Shown: positions 1-8,852 of the stretch, in pieces
Numbering within the stretch: position 1 is the first letter of the stretch
Layout of the letters: each line of letters begins with the position of its first letter
Origin: Apostichopus japonicus
Lineage: Eukaryota > Echinodermata > Holothuroidea > Aspidochirotida > Stichopodidae
Direction of reading: 5' to 3'
Length of the DNA stretch: 64,000 nt
Assembly: GCF_037975245.1 (NCBI RefSeq)
Contig: NC_092574.1
Location: 24,121,713-24,185,712, forward strand
The notes under the pieces: model-generated
Databases searched by the model: none
The model's input: the letters and a program-made list of their open reading frames with translations, nothing else
What the model was told of the DNA's origin: nothing
Program-made: the position numbers and the translations under genes

Positions 1-120
1 CGACTATTTTATAATAAAAAAATAAATTTTAAATAACGACTTGTCGAATTCACGTAATCTTCCTCAGGGAAATCTCTTTAAATAGATTCCAGGCCTTAGA
101 TATTTAAATTTCAAAATTAC

Positions 121-323
121 CTTTGTCACAGGCCGTACTTCCCCAAGATCAACGCTGACGTCAAAAGATAACTGTTGGCCGAGATTCGTGAAATTCTGAA
201 GATAAGTTGTTGTGTTGTCATTAAATCCACCGAACCATGTTTCATATTCATGGTGTCCTTCGTTAAAATGCATTGGTGTCCCCCGCATACTCGTATTATC
301 GAGGTTAAAGGGCATGTCGCAAT
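121..323 (-). CDS. Exon 9: start of a further extracellular domain, possibly galactose-binding-like
   Basis: In frame after exon 8, this 203-nt exon encodes DCDMPFNL, YETWFGGFNDN and SFDVSVDLGEVRPVTK. The 'DLG.V..VT.V' strand pattern recalls galactose-binding-like folds (F5/8 type C or laminin N-terminal), but too little is visible to name it. It ends at phase 0 with AAAG|gtaatt, so the protein continues to the left of the window. Confidence 0.75.
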
Positions 324-3300
324 CTGAAATTATTAGTTATAGAATTGGAAAGAATTAAACATTCATATGTAATTTGAATCGTGCTTCGTAATATTAACGT
401 CAACTGGTTCTTGTTGCATTTGACCTTCCCACCACCTCCCCCTTCCTCCTGTCGAAACGACATCGGCATTAAACAGCTTTTGAATTGTTAACGTCACCAT
501 AGTTACATGTACTGCATTTTCTTTCCGACACCCATCCTCAACCTATAAAATCAGGTTTTCAATATTTCTGCATATATAAGAAGTATATTTGCAAATTAAT
601 TTTATGGCTATAATTCCAAGTGTGTTACAACTTTCCCTCCCCCAACCCCACCCCTGTAAAAACAACGCAGATCAAAACTAGCCACGGCATGACCATATGA
701 TCCTCCAGATGATCAATCGGCTCGCCTTACGACCCTAGCTGCCTGCCCATGGCTCGCCAATTGAGACACGAAAACCTGCGGTATACTGCTGTCGAAATAT
801 ATTTCGTGCCCTTCTTGCAGATATCGACGGAAAATTTTCCTTTCTGTAACACGACTTTAATCTCAACAAAAGTTCAAACAATAAAAATATAGGATAAGAA
901 AAAGAGGATGCCCTGAGATACGGTTATGATAACCCACCTGAGAAGTAAACAGATTGGGCATCGAGACCACCACACGGGTAGTTGTTATCGCCACATCTCG
1001 TTGAACAAGACTGAAAGAGAGCAGTGTCGTCTGCGTAAACATTCCCGCATGCGCATTCTGCTTTCGAAGACTGAACAGCTGCATATCTGTAACCAATATC
1101 GCGGCAAAAACGTGTACAATTCTCCGGGTTAATTTCCATCGTTGTATTAGCAATAAACTCATTCAGAGAACCTTCATAGTAACATCCGACTAACTTGCCT
1201 CTCGCTGCAGACAGAAAAGTGGGAAAACAGGTATCACATAAAAAGTGCGCTGACGTCATATGATGCTTGACGATTGCCCAAGGGCGTACAATGCACACTG
1301 TCAACCTAAGTAGCCTAGCTCTGTCCATGAAAATAGATTAATTTGCTCGAATGACGAGAACAAAAATCGAGCATCCAATGTCCAGGCTAGGTTAATAAAT
1401 TGCGAAGCATTACATTTGAATCATATTTTCGAGCCGGAAGAGGCATGTAGTAGTTTTCTCTCATCTTCCGGAATACATGGGTGGTTGAAGCAATTATATA
1501 TGTATATGCCATATCAACACTGTACCTTCTTCTCTGGTTATAGCTTCATCCCATCTCTTTCGGGGAATGGTGAGGAAAGAATAAAGGAGTGTAGACATTG
1601 ATATCCTTGAAAACTCGGAAATATTCACTTCCCGTTGATACAATGTTTTGAAAAGTGAAGAAGGCCGATAAATTAGAAATAAGAGGTAATCTTACCTATT
1701 GGACAAAGAAAACGTATTTTGTAGTCCTGACAATTCTTGACAACTGCATCTATTCGCCACCCGAACGTGATGTAGGATTCATTCACTTGTACATTTTCTA
1801 GTCTAGACACTGTGACATTTCTACACTCCATACTTAACAAGTCATCAGGGTGCACTGTGCTGTAGTGTGCTGTAGAGCTTGTGGTAGAATCGAAAGTAAT
1901 AGATGGCGGCGAGGTTTGGCCCTCGTAAGTTTGGCCTTCGTTAGTTGCCTCCGTTGCTATGTTGGAAGTTTGGTTGTACATCTGGAAGGTATGTGGTACC
2001 GTTCCATTTTCAAAGGAGGCGGCGGCAGTGGTCGTGTCAAATTCTTGCTTAGTAAAAGTACAGTTGAGTTCAGTGAGGTTCGCTTCCGTTTGGACGTCCA
2101 CGATACGGTAATTTGTGACTTCAAAAGTCACATTAACATAATAGGTTTGCATTTCCGCAGTACAATTAAATCCTTCATCCACAGAGCACGGAGTCTCAAA
2201 AATGTCCCCTAATTGTTCATTTGTCATCTCAGTAATGAAGTCTCTACACTGAACGTCCGTTGGTTCGTCACAGATCCACGGTTCGGCTGCCCTGATTTCC
2301 TCTGGATCCTCATAGTCGTTGCCGTCCACAAACGGGTAATGATTGTTGTACCAAGCAGTCCAGTGGCTAATATCTGTTTAGAAATTATTAGGATAAATCA
2401 TGTAAATTGAGCATATATTTTATTTGATATTATGGGAGTTCCTTTAAACATGTGTATTGTCTCGACAGTCGTAAGCTACGGAAGCTGAAAGGGCCATCAA
2501 CATAAAAAATTATCTACAAAATTTACTGAAAAATGTTAACTTATTGGGGCAAACTTTCCTTATGTTGATGGCATTTCAAAGCTTCCGTAGTAAACAAATG
2601 AGGGAAATGTTGCCTTACCATGAGGGTTGATCTGGTAAACGGAAATGGTAGAGTCACCTCCACAGACCAGACCATCCCCACCGGGGCACGGAGCATTGCA
2701 TCCACTAGACGATCGTTCCAAATCACGGAGGGTATCCTGGCAAAGACAATAACTGGCGTTGAATAACCAGGCGTACAGGTACCCGCGGTCCTCACAACCG
2801 CTGATGCAGTCAGCAACCGTTAGGGTGAGATGTGGCGGTTCCGTAGGCGGTTCGGCGGTGGTCTGGGAATTGGTGGTAGTAGGATGTTGAGTGGTTATAT
2901 CCTCAGTGGTAGGCGGTCCTTCGGTAGTGGTGGCGACATCATCATTTCTCATGGTACTCTGATTTTCATTTACGCTATTGGTAACGTTATCGTTATACGT
3001 ATTGTTTGAAGTGGTTTGTTTTGCGTTCTGCAGTGTCGTGTGTTCGTCAGCCTGCACCGTTGTACGGTGAGTCGTTTGCTCTGACGTCGTTGTCTGATCC
3101 ATTGTCGTAAGAACTGTGGTCATGGACGCAGTCGTGTGTACCGAATCGCTCATCTCTGTCGGTGCGATGATTAACAGCGCCTTAGACACATTCCCAGTAA
3201 AGCATCCTTGATAAAAGGTACCTGAAATAATGAGTAACAATAGAATATTTAATATGTCAGTAAACGACTTACGAATTTGCCGCTGTTCTTGAGCTGAACG

Positions 3301-6300
3301 CTCCTTCTCTCCGTAACACGGATGGCAACGGATAAGAACCAATTGGTGTCAGGGAGGAATGCAGTATCATGGGCAGCGAAAGAGGATCATCGGGTGAGGG
3401 GGGGGGTGGTACAAACTTCGAAGGGCAGTGGCATATGAGCAATAGCACCCGTTAAAAGCGACCCAACGAAATGGACCCCTGTGCATGCTGTACCACAAAT
3501 TCAAATATTTGGATTGGGGGGCGGGGTATGGGGGGGGGGGGGTGAAAGACGCTTTAAATTACTTTTTCTTTCCATTCAGCCTCTGAAGAAGATCCTACGG
3601 AAGCTTAAAAGTTTTTTGACAACTTTTTTTCTGCAAAATGTTCTGGCCTTCTTCCATCATGTTGCATTCCATATTTATCTACCATACTTTACTATACGTA
3701 TGAATCATCTACCGCGCATATACGATTAAACATTTTGCAGAAAATGTTAAATTGGCCACATGTGATAAGTTGTCAATTAAACATTTTGAAAAACATTGTT
3801 CAGTTACTCAATTGGAATGAGATGAACAATTTTACATTTTCCAGAAAAAAATGTTGAATTGACGAGATCTGATAAGTTGTCAATTCAATATTGAAGAAAA
3901 TTGTTCAATTACTCAGATGGAATGAAGTGAATAATTACACATTTTCCAGAAAAATGTTGAATTGACGACATATTATAAGTGGTCAATTGAACATTTTGCA
4001 GAAAATTGTTCAATTGCTCAGTTACAGCAACTGAGCAATCCAACATTTCTCTGATTTTGATAAGATATTATCTTGTTATTTAAACAGTTTACTGAAAAAT
4101 GTTGACTTATTGGGGCAAAGTTTTCTTATATTGATGGCACTTTTAAGCTTCCGTAAGATCCTGCTAGGATCGAAACGTCAAGCCAACTTACTTTTACACA
4201 TTTTTTCATCTTATAATTTTCAACCAAAGGGCCCTTTCATATTACAGTTTACCGAATTATAAAAATGGGAAAATGCAAAGGATACTTTTCATTGACCAAA
4301 GTGACAATTTTCAGGATATTTTCACAAAACTGAGGTGGTATGTTCCCTATTCCTCCTGGCTTCACCGCCCCTGTGCGGCGTGTGAATGAACAGAGTGTCT
4401 CGACATATAAAGGAATGACTCAGTTTCAACTAACCGTGATATTAGTTTAGAAAAACCGCCCTTTAAACTACTGTAAAATTGTGAAATAATAATATAACAA
4501 AAACAGAACAAAGAAAAAGGAAATGGGCTTATTCCACGAAACCCCCAAGCAAACAAAATAATAGTTATTATAGCGTAAAAAAATGTTAGTGACTCAAGCG
4601 TGATATGTTCTCTACCAACTTTGTTAATAATCTGTACGGCATATGTTTCATGATATGTTATATTCAGTAGTTAAATTTCTAATGAAATCTAATCATAATA
4701 ATGAAATCGTAAAAAATCAACGTTCTACATGTTGTTTTAACGTGGATATACCTGTTGCATAGACGGACACGTATTTGTTGACGTCACCACATGTCTGGTT
4801 CTCATTTCCCGGGCAGGAAGTCGAACATTCTAATTCGTCCGGTATCTTTGGTAGCGGATCATGTCGTCTGCATTTGCATTCGTCATTTTGAATGGCTAAA
4901 GGTAGGCAAACACGTGAAATTTATTCAATATCTGGATATGAATATTCATGACAACATCAGGCGACTGAGTTAATGGAAGATAATAAATACATACATGAGT
5001 GATATATGTGTTAACTATTTGTGCTTTTCCGCAGGCTATCCTCTGTTATGAAATAAACCGCCTACAGTAAATGGAGTTACGAATATCGTAACCGTTTTCT
5101 CCATGGTTGAATCTTAAATATAATAATTTAGACTTTGCTTTTAGAATAAAATTTCTATTGATTTTTATTACATTACAAATTTTCGTTAAGCTTGATGTAA
5201 TATTTAATTGATTACTTATTGGTGTGGCACCAGTTAGGTTGTATCCATTATTTAGCTATAACTGTTTCATTTTCGTTGGTCACCTTTGCTAAGCAACTGA
5301 TCACATGGAAGTGTGTATCACGCGCGTAACCAGCCTTCGTGGTGTGAGGGGGAGGGTAAAATTGTTGTCCCCAGTTTAAGTCTAGGAGCCAGGTGAAAAA
5401 AGTTTAATAACCGAATGCATTAATATAGGACTTTTCTACCATCGGTTACAAACTGGAATTTTAGGGGGTTGGGGTTGCACAACGTATTGCTGAAGTCCGT
5501 TCTGGAGGGGGGGGGGTATATGGGGAGGGATTTTGCCCCCACCCTCCTCAATAGAATATGTCACATACCTGTAGCTTTAGTTGGTTTTATTGAATGTTAC
5601 TTGGGTCATAGTGGTTAGTTTATACCAATGACTCATGGCAGTATTCGCTAGCTCTTCCGTGAAAGCTTCATGAGTATTACAACAAAAGGGAAAACAGAGA
5701 AATATTTTGATTTTATCTATGAACTTACCAGCGTATTGATAACCAAGATTGGAGCATTGATCAACGCAAAGGTCGAGAGTCATGTTGATGGTTGTTAAAA
5801 CAGACTGTAAGCCTTTGGAATCAAAATCTGATTGGTGGAAGCATCCCATGTATGGATAAACTGAATGAGTGGAAGAATATGAAACACCAAAAAAACTTAG
5901 TCGTGTTATTTTGCAGAGACTTTTGTCTGAATCTGTTTCCTGGAAATAGAAAGTACAAAACGGCGGCCGTTAGTACTACTTATAGGTTCGAGACCTGAAA
6001 GTTTAACACAGGTTAATGGTGCAACTGACCTTGACAATTTCTGGTTGAACATGTCTTGACGCCAGTATTCGGACCCACGCAGTCAGCACCGGCCCCAACT
6101 CGGACTGGGTTGGTACAGTTACGGTAACGCGTGGCCATACAAACCTCGTTACAATCAGTCCAAGGACCCCAAGGAGTGAAGCCGCCATCGACAGGAATCA
6201 ACTCTGAAATCAGATCAATCGATCAAGTCATATAGCTGGTATTTCACCTCGTAAAGTGGTGGGGCCGTTAGTTTGTGTTTTTTCTTTCTGGGGGGGGGGA

Positions 6301-7602
6301 GGGGGGAGGACAAATGTGGTGGGTGACTTATGCATATTTAGAAAAATTGTTTCGGTAAAAATTCGTTATACGGTGGTATTTCCATATCAAAATATTTCTT
6401 GTAAACATTGTTTTTTTTATATCATTTGGGAAACTTGGGAAATGACGTAAGAAAAAATCATATAATCTTCTAAATACATGCCTTACGATTGCATCCTTGA
6501 GTATGTTATATTTATGTTTCTATTATAGATTTACACTTACTGTCACAGAATCTTCCATAGTAACCCTCGGGACATTCACATACGAAGCCATTAGGGGAGC
6601 ACTCCTCTACGCAGACGTTTCCTTCGCTACAGTATGACTCTTCACATGGATGTATTTCACCCTATCAGGCAAGATACAATTTTAATCATGAAAAAGACAG
6701 GAATAAAACGAAATAGTAGCAAGTACTGTTTTGAGTTTTGTAACAAGTAATTTACGTCACAATGATTGGGTCGATGATAAGGTCAGAAAGGATGTGATAT
6801 ATAGTACGATTTTTACACATCTCTGAAGAGCGCCCACTCTAAGCCTTCCTTGTGTACATTACAATATATGCTTAATAGTTATAACATATGAAGCTTCATA
6901 GGATGAATGAATGTCGAACTAGGGATTTTATCCAAGACGAGTTGTCAACCATTGTGTCAAGTACGTACGATGAATAAATCCTACGATTGACTAAATATAA
7001 TCAATGGTTCCCCCATATTTCTACCACCTCCTTGGCTTGTCTCCACTCCTCACCAGCCCCGAAAAATATCTGTGGGCTGTCAAAAGTAGTTTTCTAGGCC
7101 TGCGGTAGTTTTCAAAGCATATTGCGGTAACTGCGTCCCTTAGCTAAGAAGACACTTAGCTGGGCCGGGTGTCGGCGCTATGTGTACCTGTCCTTTGTCA
7201 TTAAGCATACAGTGACGGTTAACCCGTCTCAGTTGTAAGGAGACTTACCACCTGGACCGGGTCGGAGCTATCTGCATAAGTGTACCCGTCCTTTGCCATA
7301 AGATTTTCGATGGCGCTGACGTCATGTAAGAAACATGTCTTATTCTCAGTAATGTACTCATACGAAACACATCTCGTATCTTCTAGACAATGTATACTAC
7401 AGAGAGACTGCGTAAATGCCGTATGTTCCGCCACTGGTGTCGCGTTAACACCACAGTCGGGGAAACGACCGAGTTCCATGAATCCAGTCCTCCATGTTGC
7501 TGTACGTTGTATGCCTCCATAGACGCACGAAATGTAGATTATCATTACAGAGATGAATACAACTGTAATCTGAGGTTTCCCTTCACAAATTAAAAACGCC
7601 AT
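121..7602 (-). CDS. Mosaic extracellular protein: signal peptide, PAN, EGF, TSP1, WSC, WSC, mucin WxxW, WSC (incomplete at C-terminus)
   Basis: Nine exons read on the minus strand (7249-7602, 6541-6661, 6030-6203, 5729-5860, 4752-4895, 2619-3221, 1696-2373, 938-1204, 121-323). All join in frame through GT-AG introns, and the 2676 nt give exactly 892 codons. Seven of the eight junctions are phase 1, the usual pattern for shuffled extracellular modules; only the exon 1-2 junction is phase 0. Order: hydrophobic signal peptide, PAN/apple-like region (to about residue 118), EGF-like (119-158), TSP1 (159-216), WSC (217-308), WSC with a Thr-rich insertion (309-509), mucin-type WxxW (510-735), WSC (736-824), then the start of another domain that leaves the window. 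Each WSC has the family's eight cysteines. NxS/T sequons and Thr runs are abundant, so heavy glycosylation is expected. WSC and PAN modules are known carbohydrate or protein binders and WxxW modules occur in gel-forming mucins. A secreted or surface glycan-binding role is inference. I do not recognise a named orthologue. Confidence 0.92.
938..1204 (-). CDS. Exon 8: WSC domain 3
   Basis: A complete WSC domain in one exon: LVGCYYEGS, NPENCTRFCRDIGYRYAA, ECACGNVY, SCSTRCGDNNYPCGG, QSVYF. The acceptor was placed at ctgcag (high end 1204), which has the better pyrimidine tract. A site nine bases further in is also frame-compatible and would remove Ala-Arg-Gly. Confidence 0.92.
1696..2373 (-). CDS. 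Exon 7: mucin-type WxxW domain with long Thr/Asn-rich insertion
   Basis: The exon encodes HWTAWYNNHYP, then PWICDEPTDVQCRDF, LGDIFETPC and EGFNC, matching the mucin WxxW (Mucin2_WxxW) module: W-T-x-W start, C-x5-x3-QCR, and a final DYKIRFLC like the mucin 'DYEVRxLC' end. Between EGFNC and NCQDYKIRFLC lie about 130 extra residues rich in Thr, Ser, Asn and sequons. Entry joins G|AT and exit is ATAG|gtaaga, phase 1 on both sides. Family recognition is from motif memory, not a database search. Confidence 0.87.
2478..2588. mobile_element. Short MITE-like inverted repeat (ACGGAAGC termini)
   Basis: The ends are imperfect inverted repeats: acggaagctgaaagggccat at the left and the complement of atggcatttcaaagcttccgt at the right. 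Its right portion repeats the right portion of the 558-bp element at 3597-4154 almost base for base (ttattggggcaaa...gttgatggca). It looks like a deleted copy of the same family, about 30 bp from the exon 6 donor. No clear target duplication was seen. Confidence 0.6.
2619..3221 (-). CDS. Exon 6: WSC domain 2 split by a Thr-rich mucin-like insertion
   Basis: The exon opens with GTFYQGCFTGN, the WSC start. It then has about 110 residues very rich in Thr, Asn, Gln and Pro (repeated TT, TTT, NxS/T; roughly residues 329-440), then resumes WSC with ADCISGCEDRGYLYAW, YCLCQDTL, GCNAPCPGGDGLVCGG and STISVY. All eight WSC cysteines are present once the insertion is ignored. Insertion and domain share one uninterrupted exon, so this is not a mis-joined intron. 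Confidence 0.9.
3583..4179 (+). other. Interrupted hammerhead-ribozyme-like core motif (site of MITE insertion)
   Basis: CTGAAGA at 3583-3589 leads into stem arm GATCCT (3591-3596). The MITE follows, then the duplicated target, GCT, AGGATC (4166-4171) and GAAAC (4172-4176). Without the MITE this reads CTGAAGA, a perfect 6-bp hairpin, then GAAAC. That order resembles the hammerhead core (CUGANGA, stem II, GAAA) known from Penelope-like elements and other retroelement repeats. The outer stems I and III were not established, so catalytic ability is unproven. Confidence 0.35.
3597..4154. mobile_element. MITE with 16-bp terminal inverted repeats and 8-bp target duplication
   Basis: The left terminus acggaagcttaaaagt is the exact reverse complement of the right terminus acttttaagcttccgt. 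The element is bounded by AAGATCCT at 3589-3596 and again at 4155-4162, an 8-bp target site duplication. There is no coding capacity. The interior holds two to three degenerate copies of an about 117-bp block (around 3731-4050). An 8-bp duplication fits hAT-type transposition among others; family membership is inference. Confidence 0.8.
4752..4895 (-). CDS. Exon 5: second half of WSC domain 1
   Basis: Phase 1-1 exon of 144 nt encoding IQNDECKCRRHD, ELECSTSCPGNENQTCGD and KYVSVYAT. This is the typical WSC ending (C-x-C, then C-x3-C-x-G...C-G-x...xSVY). With exon 4 it supplies the eight WSC cysteines. It has no start codon of its own and is found only by translating between splice sites. Confidence 0.88.
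5729..5860 (-). CDS. Exon 4: first half of WSC domain 1
   Basis: This phase 1-1 exon of 132 nt encodes YPYMGCFHQSD through MTLDLCVDQCSNLGYQYA, the N-terminal half of a WSC domain. The second half lies in the next exon about 0.8 kb away. The join G|CC restores the frame across the intron. Confidence 0.88.
6030..6203 (-). CDS. Exon 3: thrombospondin type-1 (TSP1) repeat
   Basis: A 58-codon phase 1-1 exon. It has the WGPWTDC start (a WxxW C-mannosylation motif), CMATRYRNC, a central ADC, and KTCSTRNC at the end, giving the six cysteines and Arg/Trp ladder of TSP1 repeats. Flanking splice sites are ttcag acceptor and CAAG|gtcagt donor. Confidence 0.93.
6541..6661 (-). CDS. Exon 2: EGF-like module with seven cysteines
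   Basis: This exon encodes GEIHPCEESYC, a middle segment with NVCVEEC, and ends FVCECPEGYYGRFCD. The CxCxxGxxGxxC tail is a clear EGF signature. Entry is phase 0 and exit phase 1 (GACA|gtaagt). Canonical EGF modules have six cysteines; this one has seven, so one is free or pairs with a neighbouring domain. Confidence 0.85.
6835..6895 (+). repeat. Dispersed repeat, copy 1 (partner at 14568-14632)
   Basis: The stretch cactctaagccttccttgtg...atatgcttaatagttataac...atatgaa matches 14568-14632 with a few substitutions and indels. Both copies are in the same orientation. One lies in intron 1 of the WSC-type gene, the other in intergenic DNA. No termini could be defined. Confidence 0.6.
7151..7208 (-). 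pseudogene. Decayed partial duplicate of the 3' end of exon 1
   Basis: On the plus strand this stretch (gggccgggtgtcggcgctat, then gtgtacctgtcctttgtcat) is a diverged copy of the exon-1 end at about 7253-7302 (ggaccgggtcggagctatct, then gtgtacccgtcctttgccat). It sits about 100 bp away, inside intron 1, in the same orientation. The copy carries small indels and lacks an intact donor in the matching position, so it is probably a non-functional local duplication. Confidence 0.6.
7249..7602 (-). CDS. Exon 1: start codon, signal peptide and PAN/apple-like domain
   Basis: The first exon has 118 codons from an ATG in a good context (A at -3, G at +4). Residues about 10-28 form a hydrophobic segment (ITVVFISVMIIYIS) typical of a secretion signal. 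The rest has a PAN/apple-like cysteine layout (FPDCG, SLCSIHC, TRCVSYEY, KTCFLHD). The donor is GTG|gtaagt and leaves phase 0. The 5' UTR and promoter cannot be placed from sequence alone. The PAN assignment rests on the cysteine pattern and is less certain than the reading frame. Confidence 0.8.
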
Positions 7603-8852
7603 AGTTAATGAGAAAGAACGAAAATTCTATTTTATCACAGTTGTCCTCAAGGTTATTTGCGAAAAGACTCGTTTCTACAGGGTACCATGGAAAGTAGTTT
7701 TCTTGAATTTTACTCTCTCGCTTACATGATCATGCATATGGTTCTACGAAGCTATCTCTCCTTTGAGGGGGGAACAGAAAGAGAAAACGTCTGCTTTCAT
7801 GTCAGGAGGTGTTCCTCAAGCTTTTATTGATTTGCACTCTGATCAATAGTTGTTAATAATAGAGAATACCTAAAAGCTGGCAATGAGGTGTTCGATCGAT
7901 GCAAGGGGGGCTCTGTTGGGCTAGCTGCCCACTATGAAGTAAAAAGAACACATCCCTTATAACAATAGAAAGCAGTACCCGTACAGACAGTGGATATATG
8001 AATATAACTGTACGGTAATAGTAATGTTAGGTAATTAAGAACTACTTCGCGTACAAACCTGTGCCTCCTACAGAATTTCCCGGGTCGGTGCGTGAGAGGG
8101 GTAAATGCAAGCTATGCATGTTGGAGGGAGACGGGAGCGAGAGTATGCTAGTGGCGTGCTCAAAGGGGAGAGGGACGGAGGCGGGGAGGGGAGGGGGTGG
8201 GAGGGGATGCAAGTATTTTTTGGTAAAACCTTGCGTTTAGGGCTACTTATAGAGACCTAGTTTATAGTCTTAATATGCCACAGCATGCTTCAGTAACGTC
8301 TAGTTTGTTTTAGTTTTTTTTAATTTAATTTTGATCTTTCTAAGGGAGGTACCCGAAACCCCCTTGCACATGAGACAGCTTCAATTACAACAAGGCAGCA
8401 CCCCTCCTTTATAAAATACTTGATTCGTTTCTGGTCCTTCTAAAAAAGGTTCAGGCCCATACCTAAATCTGTAGGGGATATTTTGAATTTGCTCCTCCCC
8501 AACCTTTGAAATCCTGTGCACGCCACTGGGCTTTGCTTATACTCTTGATCGAGAAGATAATAACGCGTTGATAACATGCTATAAGTCTATAACATACCAT
8601 TACAGCAAGAGGCCGACGCAGTGTTAATCAACTTTTCAGAAATGTCCTTTCTATTTGCACTCAACTTTCTCAATGGTTATATGCACATGAGCAAAAAACG
8701 GAGGGAAAACATGTGCTTGTAGAGAGTATGTGGGAATTGTAGCGAACGAGAGGCAAATCCTGGCGGATTAATAGCGCCCGGGCCCGGTTTCTGCGCATTT
8801 TCGTTTATGGAGCAGACACCACTAAAAGTCTACTTTAATGCACATATTACTA
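7603..8852. other. Upstream region of the WSC-type gene, no gene seen
   Basis: This must contain the promoter and 5' UTR of the minus-strand gene starting at 7602, but no convincing element could be fixed. About 8080-8220 is purine- and G-rich, including a run of gggaggggagggggtgggag type. About 8040-8540 has the look of old degenerate interspersed repeat. No ORF of interest. Confidence 0.4.
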
